Shown: positions 47,837-57,072 of the stretch, piece after piece
Layout: every line of letters begins with the position of its first letter
Position numbering within the stretch: position 1 is the stretch's first letter
Translations under genes and position numbers: made by a program
Notes under the pieces: model-generated
Seen by the model: only the letters and a program-made list of their open reading frames with translations
Database searches by the model: none
What the model was told of the DNA's origin: nothing
Source: CAZPWQ01 sp964590495
Lineage (GTDB): Bacteria; Bacteroidota; Rhodothermia; Balneolales; Balneolaceae
Direction: 5' to 3'
Length of the DNA stretch: 64,000 nucleotides
Assembly (NCBI GenBank): GCA_964590495.1
Contig: CAZPWQ010000006.1
Coordinates: 1 to 64,000 of the forward strand

Positions 47837-49639
47837 GTGGGTTCGCTGCGTAAGCTGAACAAATACTTTAGGAAGTACCGGTGGACGATTATTCTCGGAT
47901 CTGTCTTCCTGACTGCTTCGAATTTTTTTCTTGTCTGGATACCGGTATTCCTGCGCCGAACAGTCGATGATGTATCTGCCATTGATATAGAAGAAAATCC
48001 GGAGGAATTTGATACCATCCTGGAAGTACTGTTCAGCAGCAGCGCCAGCCGGGTTTTGGCGGAAAATGCACTGTTCCTGGTAGGTGCGGTTGTTCTTTCA
48101 GGGTTGCTTCTTTTTGCCACGCGTCAGACACTGATTGTAGCATCACGGAAGATAGAATTTGATTTGCGCAACGATATTTTCGACAAGCTGCTGAAACTGC
48201 CTCAGCGATTTTACAGTGAAAACAGATCCGGCGAAATTTATGTAAGGGCGACCGAAGATGTCTCCAAGGTACGAGAATATTTTGGTCCCGCATATATGTA
48301 TACAATCAATACACTTACCAGGGCCGGTTTTATAATCACTATGATGATAATTGTGAGTCCCGAACTTACATTCTGGGCTTTGGTACCGCTGCCGTTTTTA
48401 TCCGGTTTTGCCTATTGGGTCAGCGGTTATATCAACGACTATTCACGTATTATCCAGGAGCAGTATTCTACCATAGCGGGACGGGCCAAGGAGTCTTTTT
48501 CAAGTATTCGTCTGATTAAAGCTTTCAATCGTGAGCATTACGAGCAGAAACGATTTGAGGATGAAAGCGAATCATACCGGCAGAAGAAGTTGCGGCTGGA
48601 TATGGTTGAGTCACTGTTTCATCCGACCCTGAACCTGTTGATAGGTACATCAATAGTTATTGTTATATGGAAAGCAGGCGAGCTGGTAATAGAAGGAACC
48701 CTTACTGTTGGAAATATTCTGGAATTTATTGTGTATGTTGCCTATCTGACGTGGCCGGTGGCGTCACTCGGTTATACTGTCAACCGGTTTCAGCGCTCCA
48801 TGGCGTCGTGGAAACGTATCGACGAAGTTCTGACTGAGGATATTGAGATTGAAGACAAGAGAAGCACAGATCAGGATATTTCGGAGATAAAAGGAGATAT
48901 TGAATTTAAAAATGTATCTTTTAACTATCCCGGTTCCGAAGAAACCGTGCTTAAAAATGTAAATCTTAAGATTAAACAGGGGCAGAATGCCGCTATTGTG
49001 GGCCGCACAGGAAGCGGGAAAACAACATTGGTCCAACTGATTCCGCGTCTCTTTGATGCTACCGAAGGCGAAATATTAATCGACGGACGTCCAATAGCGG
49101 AACTGCCGCTCGAATTGCTTAGAAAAGAAATAGGACTTGTACCGCAGGATACGTTTTTGTTTTCGGACACTATAGGGGAAAACATTGCATTTGGAACGGT
49201 AGGGGCTTCTCAGAAAGAAATCGAGCAAGCTGCTGAAAAAGCACAGGTTAGAGATAATATTTTGGAATTTGAGAAAAAATTTGAGACCATACTTGGTGAA
49301 AGAGGTATAACATTGTCGGGGGGACAAAAGCAAAGAACAGCAATTGCACGGGCCCTGATAAGAGATCCAAAAATTATTATACTTGATGATTCTTTAAGTG
49401 CGGTGGATACCAAAACTGAAGAAGCCATCTTGCGACATCTGCGAAACGAATTAAAAAATAAGACAACAATAATGATCAGCCATCGTATTTCTACTATAAA
49501 GGATGCTGATATTATTTACTATCTTGAAAATGGCTCGATTGTTGAAAACGGAACGCACAAGGAATTGTTAGCAAAAGATGGTCGTTATTCAGTCATGTAT
49601 AAAAAACAACTGATAGAAGAAGAATTGGCTGAAATATAA
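47837..49639 (+). CDS. ABC exporter half-transporter, degenerate-site subunit (BmrC/YheI-like)
   Basis: A 600-residue half-transporter: six membrane helices over residues ~15-310, then an ATPase. Walker A is VGRTGSGKTT, the signature is the canonical ITLSGGQKQR, but Walker B reads IIILDDSLSAVDT, with Asp in place of the catalytic Glu. In heterodimeric exporters such as BmrCD and TM287/288 this is the subunit with the degenerate site. The partner with the opposite asymmetry is at 51002, beyond the RNase Z-like gene. The start is GTG at 47837; an out-of-frame ATG 7 bases before is not used. Confidence 0.9.
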   Translation: MGSLRKLNKYFRKYRWTIILGSVFLTASNFFLVWIPVFLRRTVDDVSAIDIEENPEEFDTILEVLFSSSASRVLAENALFLVGAVVLSGLLLFATRQTLIVASRKIEFDLRNDIFDKLLKLPQRFYSENRSGEIYVRATEDVSKVREYFGPAYMYTINTLTRAGFIITMMIIVSPELTFWALVPLPFLSGFAYWVSGYINDYSRIIQEQYSTIAGRAKESFSSIRLIKAFNREHYEQKRFEDESESYRQKKLRLDMVESLFHPTLNLLIGTSIVIVIWKAGELVIEGTLTVGNILEFIVYVAYLTWPVASLGYTVNRFQRSMASWKRIDEVLTEDIEIEDKRSTDQDISEIKGDIEFKNVSFNYPGSEETVLKNVNLKIKQGQNAAIVGRTGSGKTTLVQLIPRLFDATEGEILIDGRPIAELPLELLRKEIGLVPQDTFLFSDTIGENIAFGTVGASQKEIEQAAEKAQVRDNILEFEKKFETILGERGITLSGGQKQRTAIARALIRDPKIIILDDSLSAVDTKTEEAILRHLRNELKNKTTIMISHRISTIKDADIIYYLENGSIVENGTHKELLAKDGRYSVMYKKQLIEEELAEI

Positions 49640-49725
49640 TACACGTACATAGTAAATGTCTTAACAACAAACGGGATTGATTGTTTGACCGCAATTCGAT
49701 CTAAAAAAAAACAGGAGTACAACAA

Positions 49726-50988
49726 ATGATTATCGTACCACTCGGAGTTGCATCTGCAACCCCCACGGCTACAAGACACCTTTCATCGGTAGCAGTATGG
49801 AGAGAAGGAAGTGTTTTCCTATTTGACTGTGGAGAAAATGCTCAAATGCGAATGCTGCAGGGCGGATTAAAACGCTCTCAGATCGATTGCATTTTTATTT
49901 CTCATTTTGATACCGACCACTATTCAGGATTAATAGGTCTGCTGTCGACTTTACAACTACAGCGCAGGGATCGAAAAATTACATTGGTAGGACCGAAAGG
50001 ACTTCAGGAGTTCGTCGAATGGAATTTTGAATTCTCTAATATAGATCTCAACTATTCTGTTGAATACGTTGAGCTTGAGGAAGATTTTGAGGAAGAACGT
50101 GTTGTCGACGAAGAGGAATATTACGTTGAAGCGCGTCCTTTAAATCACACTAAATTTTGTATAGGCTATCGTTTCCAGGAAAAAGACCGCCCGGGTAAAG
50201 TCGATGCTGAAAAAGCACAGGCACAGGGCATCAGCGAAGACTGGCAATATAAAGAGCTGAAAGACGGCAACGATGTTGAGCTTGATGACGGAACTGTTGT
50301 GAAGTCTATTGATATCGTCGGGCATCCGCGTCCCGGTGACAGTTTCGCTTATATTACCGATACCAAATACTGTCCAAATTCCGTAAAACTCGGCAAGAAT
50401 ACGAACGTGCTGTTTCATGAAGCAACGTTCAACGAAAGTCTTTCCGATAAAGCGGAAGAGACGGGCCATTCTACGGCAAAAGATGCTGCCCGTGTTGCCA
50501 ACGAGGCAAAGACCAAGCTGTTGGTTATTACTCACTTCTCGGCACGCTATACCAATGAGTATGTGCTGTTAAGAGAAGCACGCGATGATTTCTTCCCGAC
50601 ATGGGTTGCCACTGAGCTTCGGCCGATATTTACGGATCCGGCTCATGAAAAAGGTATTATACAACCCAAAGTTTATCTGAAAGAGATCAACCGGAATAAA
50701 AATAATTCCAGTAACAAGAAGAGAAGTAACAACAGCAGCAATAAGAAAAAACGCTTTAGAAAGCGGAAGAAAAGTTCCGGTAAGAGCTCAAGGAGCAGTT
50801 CCAGAAACAGGAAGAGCAGGAGCAGCGATTCCCGGAGTTCCGGCAAAAGCCGGAGTAGCAGCAGGAAAAGCAGAAACGATAGTAATGATCGTAACAACCG
50901 GAACGATAATAACCACAATAACGACAATCAGCGGAAACCTAAACAAATCACTCCGCGAACGCCGTTTGATGATTTCGATCGTTTCTAA
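49726..50988 (+). CDS. rnz: RNase Z-like beta-lactamase-fold protein with long basic tail
   Basis: A 420-residue protein whose first ~315 residues are RNase Z-like: FDCGENAQMRMLQ, SHFDTDHYSG, GHPRPGDSFAYITDT, FHEATFNE with HSTA, and VITHFSARY. RNase Z cleaves the 3' trailer of tRNA precursors. The usual HxHxDH metal motif is here HFDTDH (His60, Asp62, Asp64, His65), so the second His is Asp. From about residue 322 to the end runs a ~95-residue, low-complexity tail of Asn, Ser, Lys and Arg (for example SGKSSRSSSRNRKSRSS), almost certainly disordered and likely RNA-binding. GGAG precedes the start. It sits between the two halves of an ABC exporter. Confidence 0.85.
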   Translation: MIIVPLGVASATPTATRHLSSVAVWREGSVFLFDCGENAQMRMLQGGLKRSQIDCIFISHFDTDHYSGLIGLLSTLQLQRRDRKITLVGPKGLQEFVEWNFEFSNIDLNYSVEYVELEEDFEEERVVDEEEYYVEARPLNHTKFCIGYRFQEKDRPGKVDAEKAQAQGISEDWQYKELKDGNDVELDDGTVVKSIDIVGHPRPGDSFAYITDTKYCPNSVKLGKNTNVLFHEATFNESLSDKAEETGHSTAKDAARVANEAKTKLLVITHFSARYTNEYVLLREARDDFFPTWVATELRPIFTDPAHEKGIIQPKVYLKEINRNKNNSSNKKRSNNSSNKKKRFRKRKKSSGKSSRSSSRNRKSRSSDSRSSGKSRSSSRKSRNDSNDRNNRNDNNHNNDNQRKPKQITPRTPFDDFDRF

Positions 50989-51001
50989 AGTGAACTAAAG
51001 C

Positions 51002-52789
51002 GTGAGTAAACAAGCTGACAATAAAGCCGTCGATTCAGATTTGCTTCGGCGGCTTTATCATTTTATAAAACCCTACAGATGGTATGTCCTGCTCGGTATA
51101 GGTCTTACCCTTGCTGCATCTTTTCTGGGCACTATTCGTCCCAAGCTTACACAGATAGCAGTCGACGATTATATAGCCAACCAGGATTTTGAAGGACTTC
51201 TGTGGATTATTTTCCTGCTGATTGCAGCACTGGTCGGAGAGTTTATCATATTGGTGATCAACACCTATCTGACACGCTGGTTCGGGCAGGGTACGCTGTT
51301 CAGCCTGAGGAATGCCGTTTTTGAAAAGATACAGTCACTTCACGTACAGTTTTTTGACAAAAATCCGATCGGACGGCTTATCACCCGCACAACCAGCGAT
51401 ATCGAAGCTCTCAGTGAACTGCTCAGCGACGGTGTGGTTAACATTATCGGCGATATGTTTCGCATCTTCTTTATCCTCTACTTCATGTTCAGCATGAGCT
51501 GGGAACTCACCCTGGTATCGATTTCAGTATTGCCGCTGCTGTTCTATGCCACGTTTCTTTTCAAAGCCAAAGTGCGGGTATCATTTCTGAAAGTGCGCGA
51601 CCAGATCGCCCGGTTAAATTCATTTGTACAGGAGCATATTAACGGTATGGCAATCGTTCAGCTCTTTAATAAGGAAGACCGGGAGCGAGAGAAGTTTCGT
51701 AAAATTAACAAAGGACATAAAGATGCTTATGTCGAGACTATTTTTTATTTCGCCATTTTCTGGCCGCTGGTAGAAATTATAGCCAGTCTCGCCATGGCGC
51801 TGGTTATCTGGTACGGGGGCGGACGTGCTCTCATGGAGCAGGTAACCTTTGGTATCCTTCTGGCATTTGTACAGTACGTACGGCAATTTTTCCAGCCGAT
51901 ACAGGGTTTGTCTGAAAAATTCAACACACTGCAGTCGGCGCTTGCTTCATCCGAACGCATATTCAACGTGCTGGATACGGAGAATAAAATTAATGACCCC
52001 GAGGATCCCGAGACGCTTACCAATCCGGAGGGAAATATTGAATTCGATCATGTATGGTTTGGATATAATAGCGAAGAGACGGTTTTAAAGGATGTATCCT
52101 TTACCGCAAATCCCGGTGAAACGGTTGCTATAGTCGGTGCTACGGGAGCCGGGAAATCGACTATCATCAATCTTCTTATGCGATTCTACGATATTGATGA
52201 AGGTTCAATCAGGCTGGATGGTGTCGATATCCGGAATCTGAAACTGTCGGATCTACGATCGCAGTTCGCATTGGTATTGCAGGATAATGCCCTGTTTTCG
52301 GGAACTGTGATGGAAAATATAACCCTGGGCAATCCCGATATTTCGGAAGAGCTGGTCAAGAGAACGGCTGAAGAGATTGAGGCCGACCGGTTCATTAAAA
52401 ATCTGCCGGGGGATTATAATTACGAATTGAGCGAGCGCGGACAATCGATCTCGATGGGACAGCGACAGCTGATCTGTTTTATCCGGGCTATGGTTTATGA
52501 TCCCAACATACTTATTCTCGACGAAGCCACTTCCAGTGTCGATTCGGAAACAGAAGTTATCGTCAATAAAGCCTGTGACCGTTTGATGGAGGGCAGAACT
52601 TCTATTGTGATTGCACATCGCTTGTCGACTATCCAGGATGCCGACAAGATACTGGTCATGCACAAAGGAGAGATCCGCGAAACCGGAACACATCAGCAGC
52701 TGTTGACGAGGGAAAAAGGTATCTACCGCAAGCTTTATGAGCTTCAATATAAAGATGAGATGATACCCGCCCCCGAAGAAGCTGGTTAA
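51002..52789 (+). CDS. ABC exporter half-transporter, consensus-site subunit (BmrD/YheH-like)
   Basis: A 595-residue half-transporter with six helices over residues ~18-310 and an ATPase: Walker A VGATGAGKST, and Walker B ILILDEATSSVDSET with the catalytic Glu in place. Its signature is degenerate, SISMGQRQLI instead of LSGGQ. This complements the half-transporter at 47837, whose signature is intact but whose Walker B Glu is Asp. Together they make one consensus and one degenerate ATP site, as in BmrCD-type multidrug exporters. The start is GTG, 13 bases after the RNase Z-like stop. Confidence 0.92.
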   Translation: MSKQADNKAVDSDLLRRLYHFIKPYRWYVLLGIGLTLAASFLGTIRPKLTQIAVDDYIANQDFEGLLWIIFLLIAALVGEFIILVINTYLTRWFGQGTLFSLRNAVFEKIQSLHVQFFDKNPIGRLITRTTSDIEALSELLSDGVVNIIGDMFRIFFILYFMFSMSWELTLVSISVLPLLFYATFLFKAKVRVSFLKVRDQIARLNSFVQEHINGMAIVQLFNKEDREREKFRKINKGHKDAYVETIFYFAIFWPLVEIIASLAMALVIWYGGGRALMEQVTFGILLAFVQYVRQFFQPIQGLSEKFNTLQSALASSERIFNVLDTENKINDPEDPETLTNPEGNIEFDHVWFGYNSEETVLKDVSFTANPGETVAIVGATGAGKSTIINLLMRFYDIDEGSIRLDGVDIRNLKLSDLRSQFALVLQDNALFSGTVMENITLGNPDISEELVKRTAEEIEADRFIKNLPGDYNYELSERGQSISMGQRQLICFIRAMVYDPNILILDEATSSVDSETEVIVNKACDRLMEGRTSIVIAHRLSTIQDADKILVMHKGEIRETGTHQQLLTREKGIYRKLYELQYKDEMIPAPEEAG

Positions 52790-52794
52790 TGGAA

Positions 52795-52925
52795 CACGGA
52801 TGAGACGGATTGGGCTGATTGGCACTGATATAGTTTAGAGGGATTGAGTTTTGATTTACTGAGTTGTTGGGGTATTGAGTTTTACACATCCACCGGCATC
52901 TAGTATCCAGCATCTAGTATCCAGT
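52795..52925. repeat. Short-period intergenic tracts (CGGAT and CATCTAGTATCCAG)
   Basis: From 52795 GAT words recur at 9, 9 and 10 bases (CACGGATGAG, ACGGATTGG, GCTGATTGG, CACTGAT), the same spacing as the tract at 56889. At 52846-52880 GATTGAG, TTTTGAT and TTACTGA follow in 7-8-base steps. At ~52896-52923 a perfect 14-base unit CATCTAGTATCCAG is repeated twice, directly before the stop codon of the aminotransferase gene, which overlaps it. Confidence 0.6.
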
Positions 52926-54081
52926 TCAACGCTTCTACAAACCGCTCGATTTCCTCTTCCGTATTGTAGTAGTGAACGGAAGCACGGATCACTTCCTCCA
53001 GGTTGCGCTGACTCATATCGATCAGCGTGCTGCTTTTGCCGGCTACGTTGACATTTATGCCCTTCCTATTCAGCATATCACGGATAGGCACGGCCTCCTT
53101 GTTTTCAATGGAGAAAGTGACAAGACCGCATTTAGTCTTGCCTATATCCTGTACCGTTATACCATTAAGTGAATCAAGCTTCCCGCGCAGTTTTTCAGCA
53201 AGCTCTTGAATCCTGTTCCATATGTTGTGTATACCGATATCAGCGGCATATTCTGTCGCCGCTTTCAGACCTATGATCCCGGAAAAATTTGATTCCCAGT
53301 TTTCGAATCTGCGGGCGTCACCTCTCACCGTGTAGGATGTTTTGCCTGTCCAATCGGCGGAATGGAGATCAAGAAAGGGGGGATGCAGTTGCTCCAGCCT
53401 CTCTTTTTTCACATACAAAAAACCCGTACCCCGCGGACCCCTCAGATATTTTCTTCCGGTGGCGGAAAGCATGTCACAGCCGATCTTTTCGACATCCACG
53501 GGATAATGTCCGACCGACTGACAGGCATCCAGCAGGTACAGGCAATCATGCTTTTTTGCCATTTCACCGATTTCTTCGGCCGGATTAACGAGTCCGCTGT
53601 TCGTGGGGATATGCGTAATACTTATCAGCCTGACATCCTCATCCATCATCTCTTCAAGAGCTTCAACAGAAGTTTCTCCGGTATCGGTATTAGGAATAAC
53701 CTCAACGGAAACCTCGACCTCTTCCTGCAGACGCAGATAATTGATGAAATTGCTGGCATATTCCGAAACCGAGGTCAGAATACGATCTCCGGGCCCAAAC
53801 CCGATGGAGAAGAAAGCCATCTGCCAGGCAACGGTGGCATTTTCCATCAGGGCTATTTCCCCGGGATCCGCATTGATGAAATCAGCGATTACACGGTAAG
53901 TCGCCAAGATATCCTCCTTGCGCGCCCGCGCTGTTTCATAGCCGCCGTACTGCATCTCCTGCTTAAGGTACGTTACCATTTCTCTGTGAATAGGCTCAGC
54001 CATCAGCGACGCACCGGCATTGTTGAAATGAAGGACATTCGTGACGCCCGGTGTTTCTTTTCTCAGCTGTTCGAGTTGCAT
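52900..54081 (-). CDS. Class V aminotransferase / cysteine desulfurase-like PLP enzyme
   Basis: A 393-residue fold-type I PLP enzyme of class V. The PLP lysine is in LSATGRKYLRGPRGTGFLYV, preceded by LYLLDACQSVGHYPVDVE with the PLP Asp and the stacking His. HFNNAGASLMAEP opens the protein. This is the plan of the isopenicillin N epimerase-like / NifS-like class V group, but the Cys-loop typical of a true cysteine desulfurase is not evident, so its substrate is unknown. The C-terminal stop region overlaps a 14-base tandem repeat. Confidence 0.9.
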   Translation of the reverse strand: MQLEQLRKETPGVTNVLHFNNAGASLMAEPIHREMVTYLKQEMQYGGYETARARKEDILATYRVIADFINADPGEIALMENATVAWQMAFFSIGFGPGDRILTSVSEYASNFINYLRLQEEVEVSVEVIPNTDTGETSVEALEEMMDEDVRLISITHIPTNSGLVNPAEEIGEMAKKHDCLYLLDACQSVGHYPVDVEKIGCDMLSATGRKYLRGPRGTGFLYVKKERLEQLHPPFLDLHSADWTGKTSYTVRGDARRFENWESNFSGIIGLKAATEYAADIGIHNIWNRIQELAEKLRGKLDSLNGITVQDIGKTKCGLVTFSIENKEAVPIRDMLNRKGINVNVAGKSSTLIDMSQRNLEEVIRASVHYYNTEEEIERFVEALNWILDAGY

Positions 54082-54089
54082 ATCGGTTG

Positions 54090-54190
54090 AAGGGATTGAG
54101 TTTTGATTTACTGAGGGAGGAAAAAGCGAGAAGCAAGAAGGAGTGCCATGTCTTCAGACTCCAGACTCCTGAATTCCTAATTCCTAATTC
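54090..54190. repeat. Short-period intergenic tract (ATTCCTA words)
   Basis: At 54090-54118 GATTGAGTTTTGATTTACTGAGG repeats the style seen at 44390 and 52846. At 54150-54190 CTCCAGACTCCTG is followed by ATTCCTA, ATTCCTA, ATTCCCC in 7-base steps. The tract overlaps the 3' end of the DUF1684 gene. Confidence 0.5.
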
Positions 54191-55092
54191 CCCAAAAACA
54201 TTTTTTCGCCGGCTGTTACTTCCACCGGCAGTTTATTTTGTGAGGGCGGCAGGGGGCACGTGGCGAAGTCGGTAAATACACAGGGTGGATTATAGGCCCT
54301 GTTGAAATCGATATAGGTGGTATTATCTTCGCCGGGGGTGTCGATATAGATATAGCGTCCGCCCCCGTAGGTCTCACCGCCGTTGGTTTTATCCCCGAAA
54401 ACAATGAAAAAGCGATCCGACTCAGGTGAATTCAGCGGTGCAAGAGTATGGGTTTCTCCGTCTATATTAAAGCTGAGGAGCCCGTACAGGGAATCCTGGT
54501 AAACATCACCCAGAATATCGGGGATCGATATGGTTTGCGGCTCATCAAATGCTGAAAACTCGGCTTCCACACGCCACCCGGCTGAGACGGGATAACGTTC
54601 AATGCCGTCAAACGTGCTGAAATTTTCATGTCCGGTATCCTTCAGGCGGACGTAATAACTTCCCCGCCGCTCGATTATGTGCCACAGCAGTGAGTTGTGA
54701 CGAAAAACATCCGGCTCTCCTTCCTCATCACTTCTAACCTCGGCTTCCTGAACCGGACTGCCGTCAAGCGTTACCTCGACCTCCGGATTGATCCGTATGA
54801 CGATTTGACCTCTCTCTGCAATAAAAGAACCGATATCAGACGCAGCTTTTCCGGGAAAGACAATATCGTTTGAAGAGTCGGAGCCGAAGGTCATTTGTCC
54901 CTGTTCCAGCTTATATAATCCCGCCAGGCTGAGCCAGCTGTCCTCCTGCTCAAGGCTACGGACGCGTTCATCATGCCACCGGTTCACTTCTGCGACATAG
55001 TCCTCATTTGTTAATACATTATCATCCGCTTGGTTACAGGAATTTAAAACGCAAACGGCTATTAGCAGAATAAGAAATCTTTGGGCAATCAT
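54184..55092 (-). CDS. DUF1684 lipoprotein
   Basis: A 302-residue protein with a lipoprotein signal: MIAQRFLILLIAVCVLNSC, with the lipid-carrying Cys19 in LNSC. The domain is DUF1684, recognised from WLSLAGLYKLEQGQMTFGSDSSNDIVFPGK early on and YNPPCVFTDFATCPLPPSQNKLPVEVTAGEK near the end. It is anchored in the inner or outer membrane and faces the periplasm. The family has no firm biochemical role. It is alone, bounded by short-period tracts. Confidence 0.9.
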   Translation of the reverse strand: MIAQRFLILLIAVCVLNSCNQADDNVLTNEDYVAEVNRWHDERVRSLEQEDSWLSLAGLYKLEQGQMTFGSDSSNDIVFPGKAASDIGSFIAERGQIVIRINPEVEVTLDGSPVQEAEVRSDEEGEPDVFRHNSLLWHIIERRGSYYVRLKDTGHENFSTFDGIERYPVSAGWRVEAEFSAFDEPQTISIPDILGDVYQDSLYGLLSFNIDGETHTLAPLNSPESDRFFIVFGDKTNGGETYGGGRYIYIDTPGEDNTTYIDFNRAYNPPCVFTDFATCPLPPSQNKLPVEVTAGEKMFLGN

Positions 55093-55183
55093 GACGTATT
55101 TCGTAGTGCGTATTATGTATTACATCTAGCGTAAAATATGAATAAATAAGAGGAATTACGCATTACGTATTACGAATTACTAT
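55093..55183. repeat. Heptamer tract (ATTACG words)
   Basis: From 55096 ACGTATT, TCGTAGT, GCGTATT, ATGTATT follow in 7-base steps, and at 55152-55178 AATTACG, CATTACG, TATTACG, AATTAC. The ATTACG words equal those near 3890, and the second block is the reverse complement of GATGCG/AATGCG-type words at 31012. The tract sits between the DUF1684 gene and the divergent MFS gene. Confidence 0.65.
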
Positions 55184-55261
55184 TTATGTTTGTCACAATT
55201 AGCCGTATCTTAAGGGTTTAAAATTTAAATATCTACAAAGACCAACGCTCTTTATAAATTC

Positions 55262-56470
55262 GTGAACTACATCAGTTTCGTTCTCCGTGAAAAACGGATT
55301 CTTTCCTTTGGAGTCTCATTCACCTTCTTTTCCAGTTTCGGTCAAACGTTTTTGATCTCGTTGTTTGTCCCGTACTTCCTGATTGAGTTTGATCTCTCGA
55401 ATGCTGCCTTCGGATCCCTCTATTCGATTGCCACTCTGGGCAGTGCTATGATTTTACCGTACCTGGGCGGCTGGATTGACCGTCTGCCGTTAAAGAAATA
55501 CAGCCTGTTTGTGGCATGCGGACTGATGACAGCGAGTCTGACCGTAGCTATTTCCTGGAACATCATTTTCCTGTTTGCCGGACTTTTACTCTTGCGGCTG
55601 TCCGGACAGGGGCTGAGCGGTCATACGGCTCAGACAGCGATGGCGCGCTACTACACGAAGCAGCGCGGCAAAGCTTTAAGTATTTCCAGCCTGGGATACC
55701 CGATCGGCGAAGGCATTCTGCCACTGATCATTGCGGGGATGCTGACATTTATAAGCTGGCGATTAACCTGGGGCGCGATCGTGGTTGTCATAGGAGTAAT
55801 TTTCATCCCGTTGATCTATTTTATGCTGAAGACTTCTGAGATAAAAGATGAGGAAGCTCCCTCGCTCGACGGAGATGAAAACAGCCGGTCCCCGGGTATG
55901 AATACCTATCTGAATATAGTTGACAGCAAACAATTCTGGCTGCTGGTTCCGGCCGTATTACTGCCCGCTTTCTGGGTTACGGCGCTGTTTCTCTACCAGG
56001 TATCGATAGCCGAGCAGCTGGGATGGACAGCCGCATTGATAGCATCCGCCTTCGTATGTTTCGCTGGCGCCAGAATCGTGAGTTCCCTTAGTGTGGGACC
56101 GTTAATTGACCGCTGGAGTGCCCAGACATTATTTCCGTTTTATTTACTGCCTTTCGGTGCGGGTCTGACGATAGCATACTTCCATCCCGGTATGTGGTCG
56201 GCTTTTTTGTATATGGCATTGCTGGGTACTACTATGGGGATAGGCAGCAACATCAGATCGGCACTCTGGGCTGAACTTTATGGAACTGATATCATCGGCA
56301 CCGTACGGTCGCTCTTTTCAGCAATGATGGTTTTCAGTACCGCCATGAGTCCTTTTATGGTAGGATGGATGCTTGATAATCAGGTTTCCATGACATCTAT
56401 TTTACTGGCTGCAGTAATCACTATATTGATAGGTACGTTGATGGCTTTCGCAGCGTTCAGGGTGAAATAA
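55262..56470 (+). CDS. Major facilitator superfamily transporter
   Basis: A 402-residue integral membrane transporter with about 12 predicted helices in two six-helix halves. After the short polar N-terminus, the second loop carries GGWIDRLPLKKY, a variant of the MFS signature (G-x3-D-R-x-G). The second half repeats it as VGPLIDRWSAQT. The start codon is GTG at 55262; no closer ATG has the right N-terminus. Substrate unknown. It is followed by a small regulator 88 bases later on the same strand. Confidence 0.9.
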   Translation: MNYISFVLREKRILSFGVSFTFFSSFGQTFLISLFVPYFLIEFDLSNAAFGSLYSIATLGSAMILPYLGGWIDRLPLKKYSLFVACGLMTASLTVAISWNIIFLFAGLLLLRLSGQGLSGHTAQTAMARYYTKQRGKALSISSLGYPIGEGILPLIIAGMLTFISWRLTWGAIVVVIGVIFIPLIYFMLKTSEIKDEEAPSLDGDENSRSPGMNTYLNIVDSKQFWLLVPAVLLPAFWVTALFLYQVSIAEQLGWTAALIASAFVCFAGARIVSSLSVGPLIDRWSAQTLFPFYLLPFGAGLTIAYFHPGMWSAFLYMALLGTTMGIGSNIRSALWAELYGTDIIGTVRSLFSAMMVFSTAMSPFMVGWMLDNQVSMTSILLAAVITILIGTLMAFAAFRVK

Positions 56471-56558
56471 AAAGCACTACCAACTATCCATTATTATTTT
56501 TTATACTGTATGTTAACCAAAACACAATAATATTTTGGTGAATAAATACAGGCCGGCT

Positions 56559-56888
56559 ATGAAAGAACAAGATCAAAAAGAGATGCGTCAGGTAATCCTC
56601 GATAAGATTGAGGAGACGAAAGTAGAAATCGAGGAATTGGAAGAGCTGACCAAACCGATAGCCCCGGATAACGCATACGGGCGCCTGTCACGGATGGATG
56701 CCATTAACAACAAGACAATTAATGACAAAGCACTTCGCGAACAAAAGAGCCGACTTCAGAAGCTGGAGCGCGCCCTGCAAAAGCTGGATGCCGGCAAATA
56801 CGGCACATGTATAAAATGCGGCGAGGAAATACCCATTGGACGTTTAAAATTCATGCCGTGGACCAGCAAGTGCGTTAACTGCGCGTAA
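56559..56888 (+). CDS. DksA/TraR-type zinc finger protein
   Basis: A 109-residue coiled-coil regulator. The C4 zinc finger is at the end (GTCIKCGEEIPIGRLKFMPWTSKCVNC), preceded by a helical hairpin rich in Glu and Lys (RKLEELEEL-like segment around KIEETKVEIEELEEL). The GRLSRMDAINNKT segment at residues ~42-54 fits the DksA-like tip. I use ATG 56559; upstream in-frame TTG/GTG codons would add eight residues. DksA proteins bind RNA polymerase to modulate rRNA and stress genes. It is short compared with E. coli DksA, closer to the TraR/YocK type. Confidence 0.85.
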   Translation: MKEQDQKEMRQVILDKIEETKVEIEELEELTKPIAPDNAYGRLSRMDAINNKTINDKALREQKSRLQKLERALQKLDAGKYGTCIKCGEEIPIGRLKFMPWTSKCVNCA

Positions 56889-56926
56889 TAGAACACCGAT
56901 GAGGCGGATATAGCAGATCGCCGCCG
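56889..56926. repeat. CGGAT-word tract (9-base spacing)
   Basis: CACCGATGAG, GCGGATATAG, CAGATCGCC, GCCGAT: GAT words at spacings of 9, 9 and 10 bases, exactly as at 52795-52836. It directly follows the DksA-like stop codon. Confidence 0.5.
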
Positions 56927-57072
56927 ATACAAATTTTTTTAATTATTTAAATTTCCTAATATTCATGTTAGAAATATGATTGGGTATAGTTGACTAACGG
57001 GTATAAAAACAGTTTCTTTGGCAAGAGTACCTCATTCATACCCATCCTATTTTCAATATTAAAAAAGGTGCT

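Noticed and set aside
47830..47853. ATG at 47830 as start of the ABC half-transporter
   Set aside because: It is in another frame and stops after seven codons; the family N-terminus is in the GTG frame at 47837.
53362..54090. 242-codon plus-strand frame opposite the class V aminotransferase
   Set aside because: The minus-strand gene has all PLP motifs; this frame has no family pattern and no start signal.
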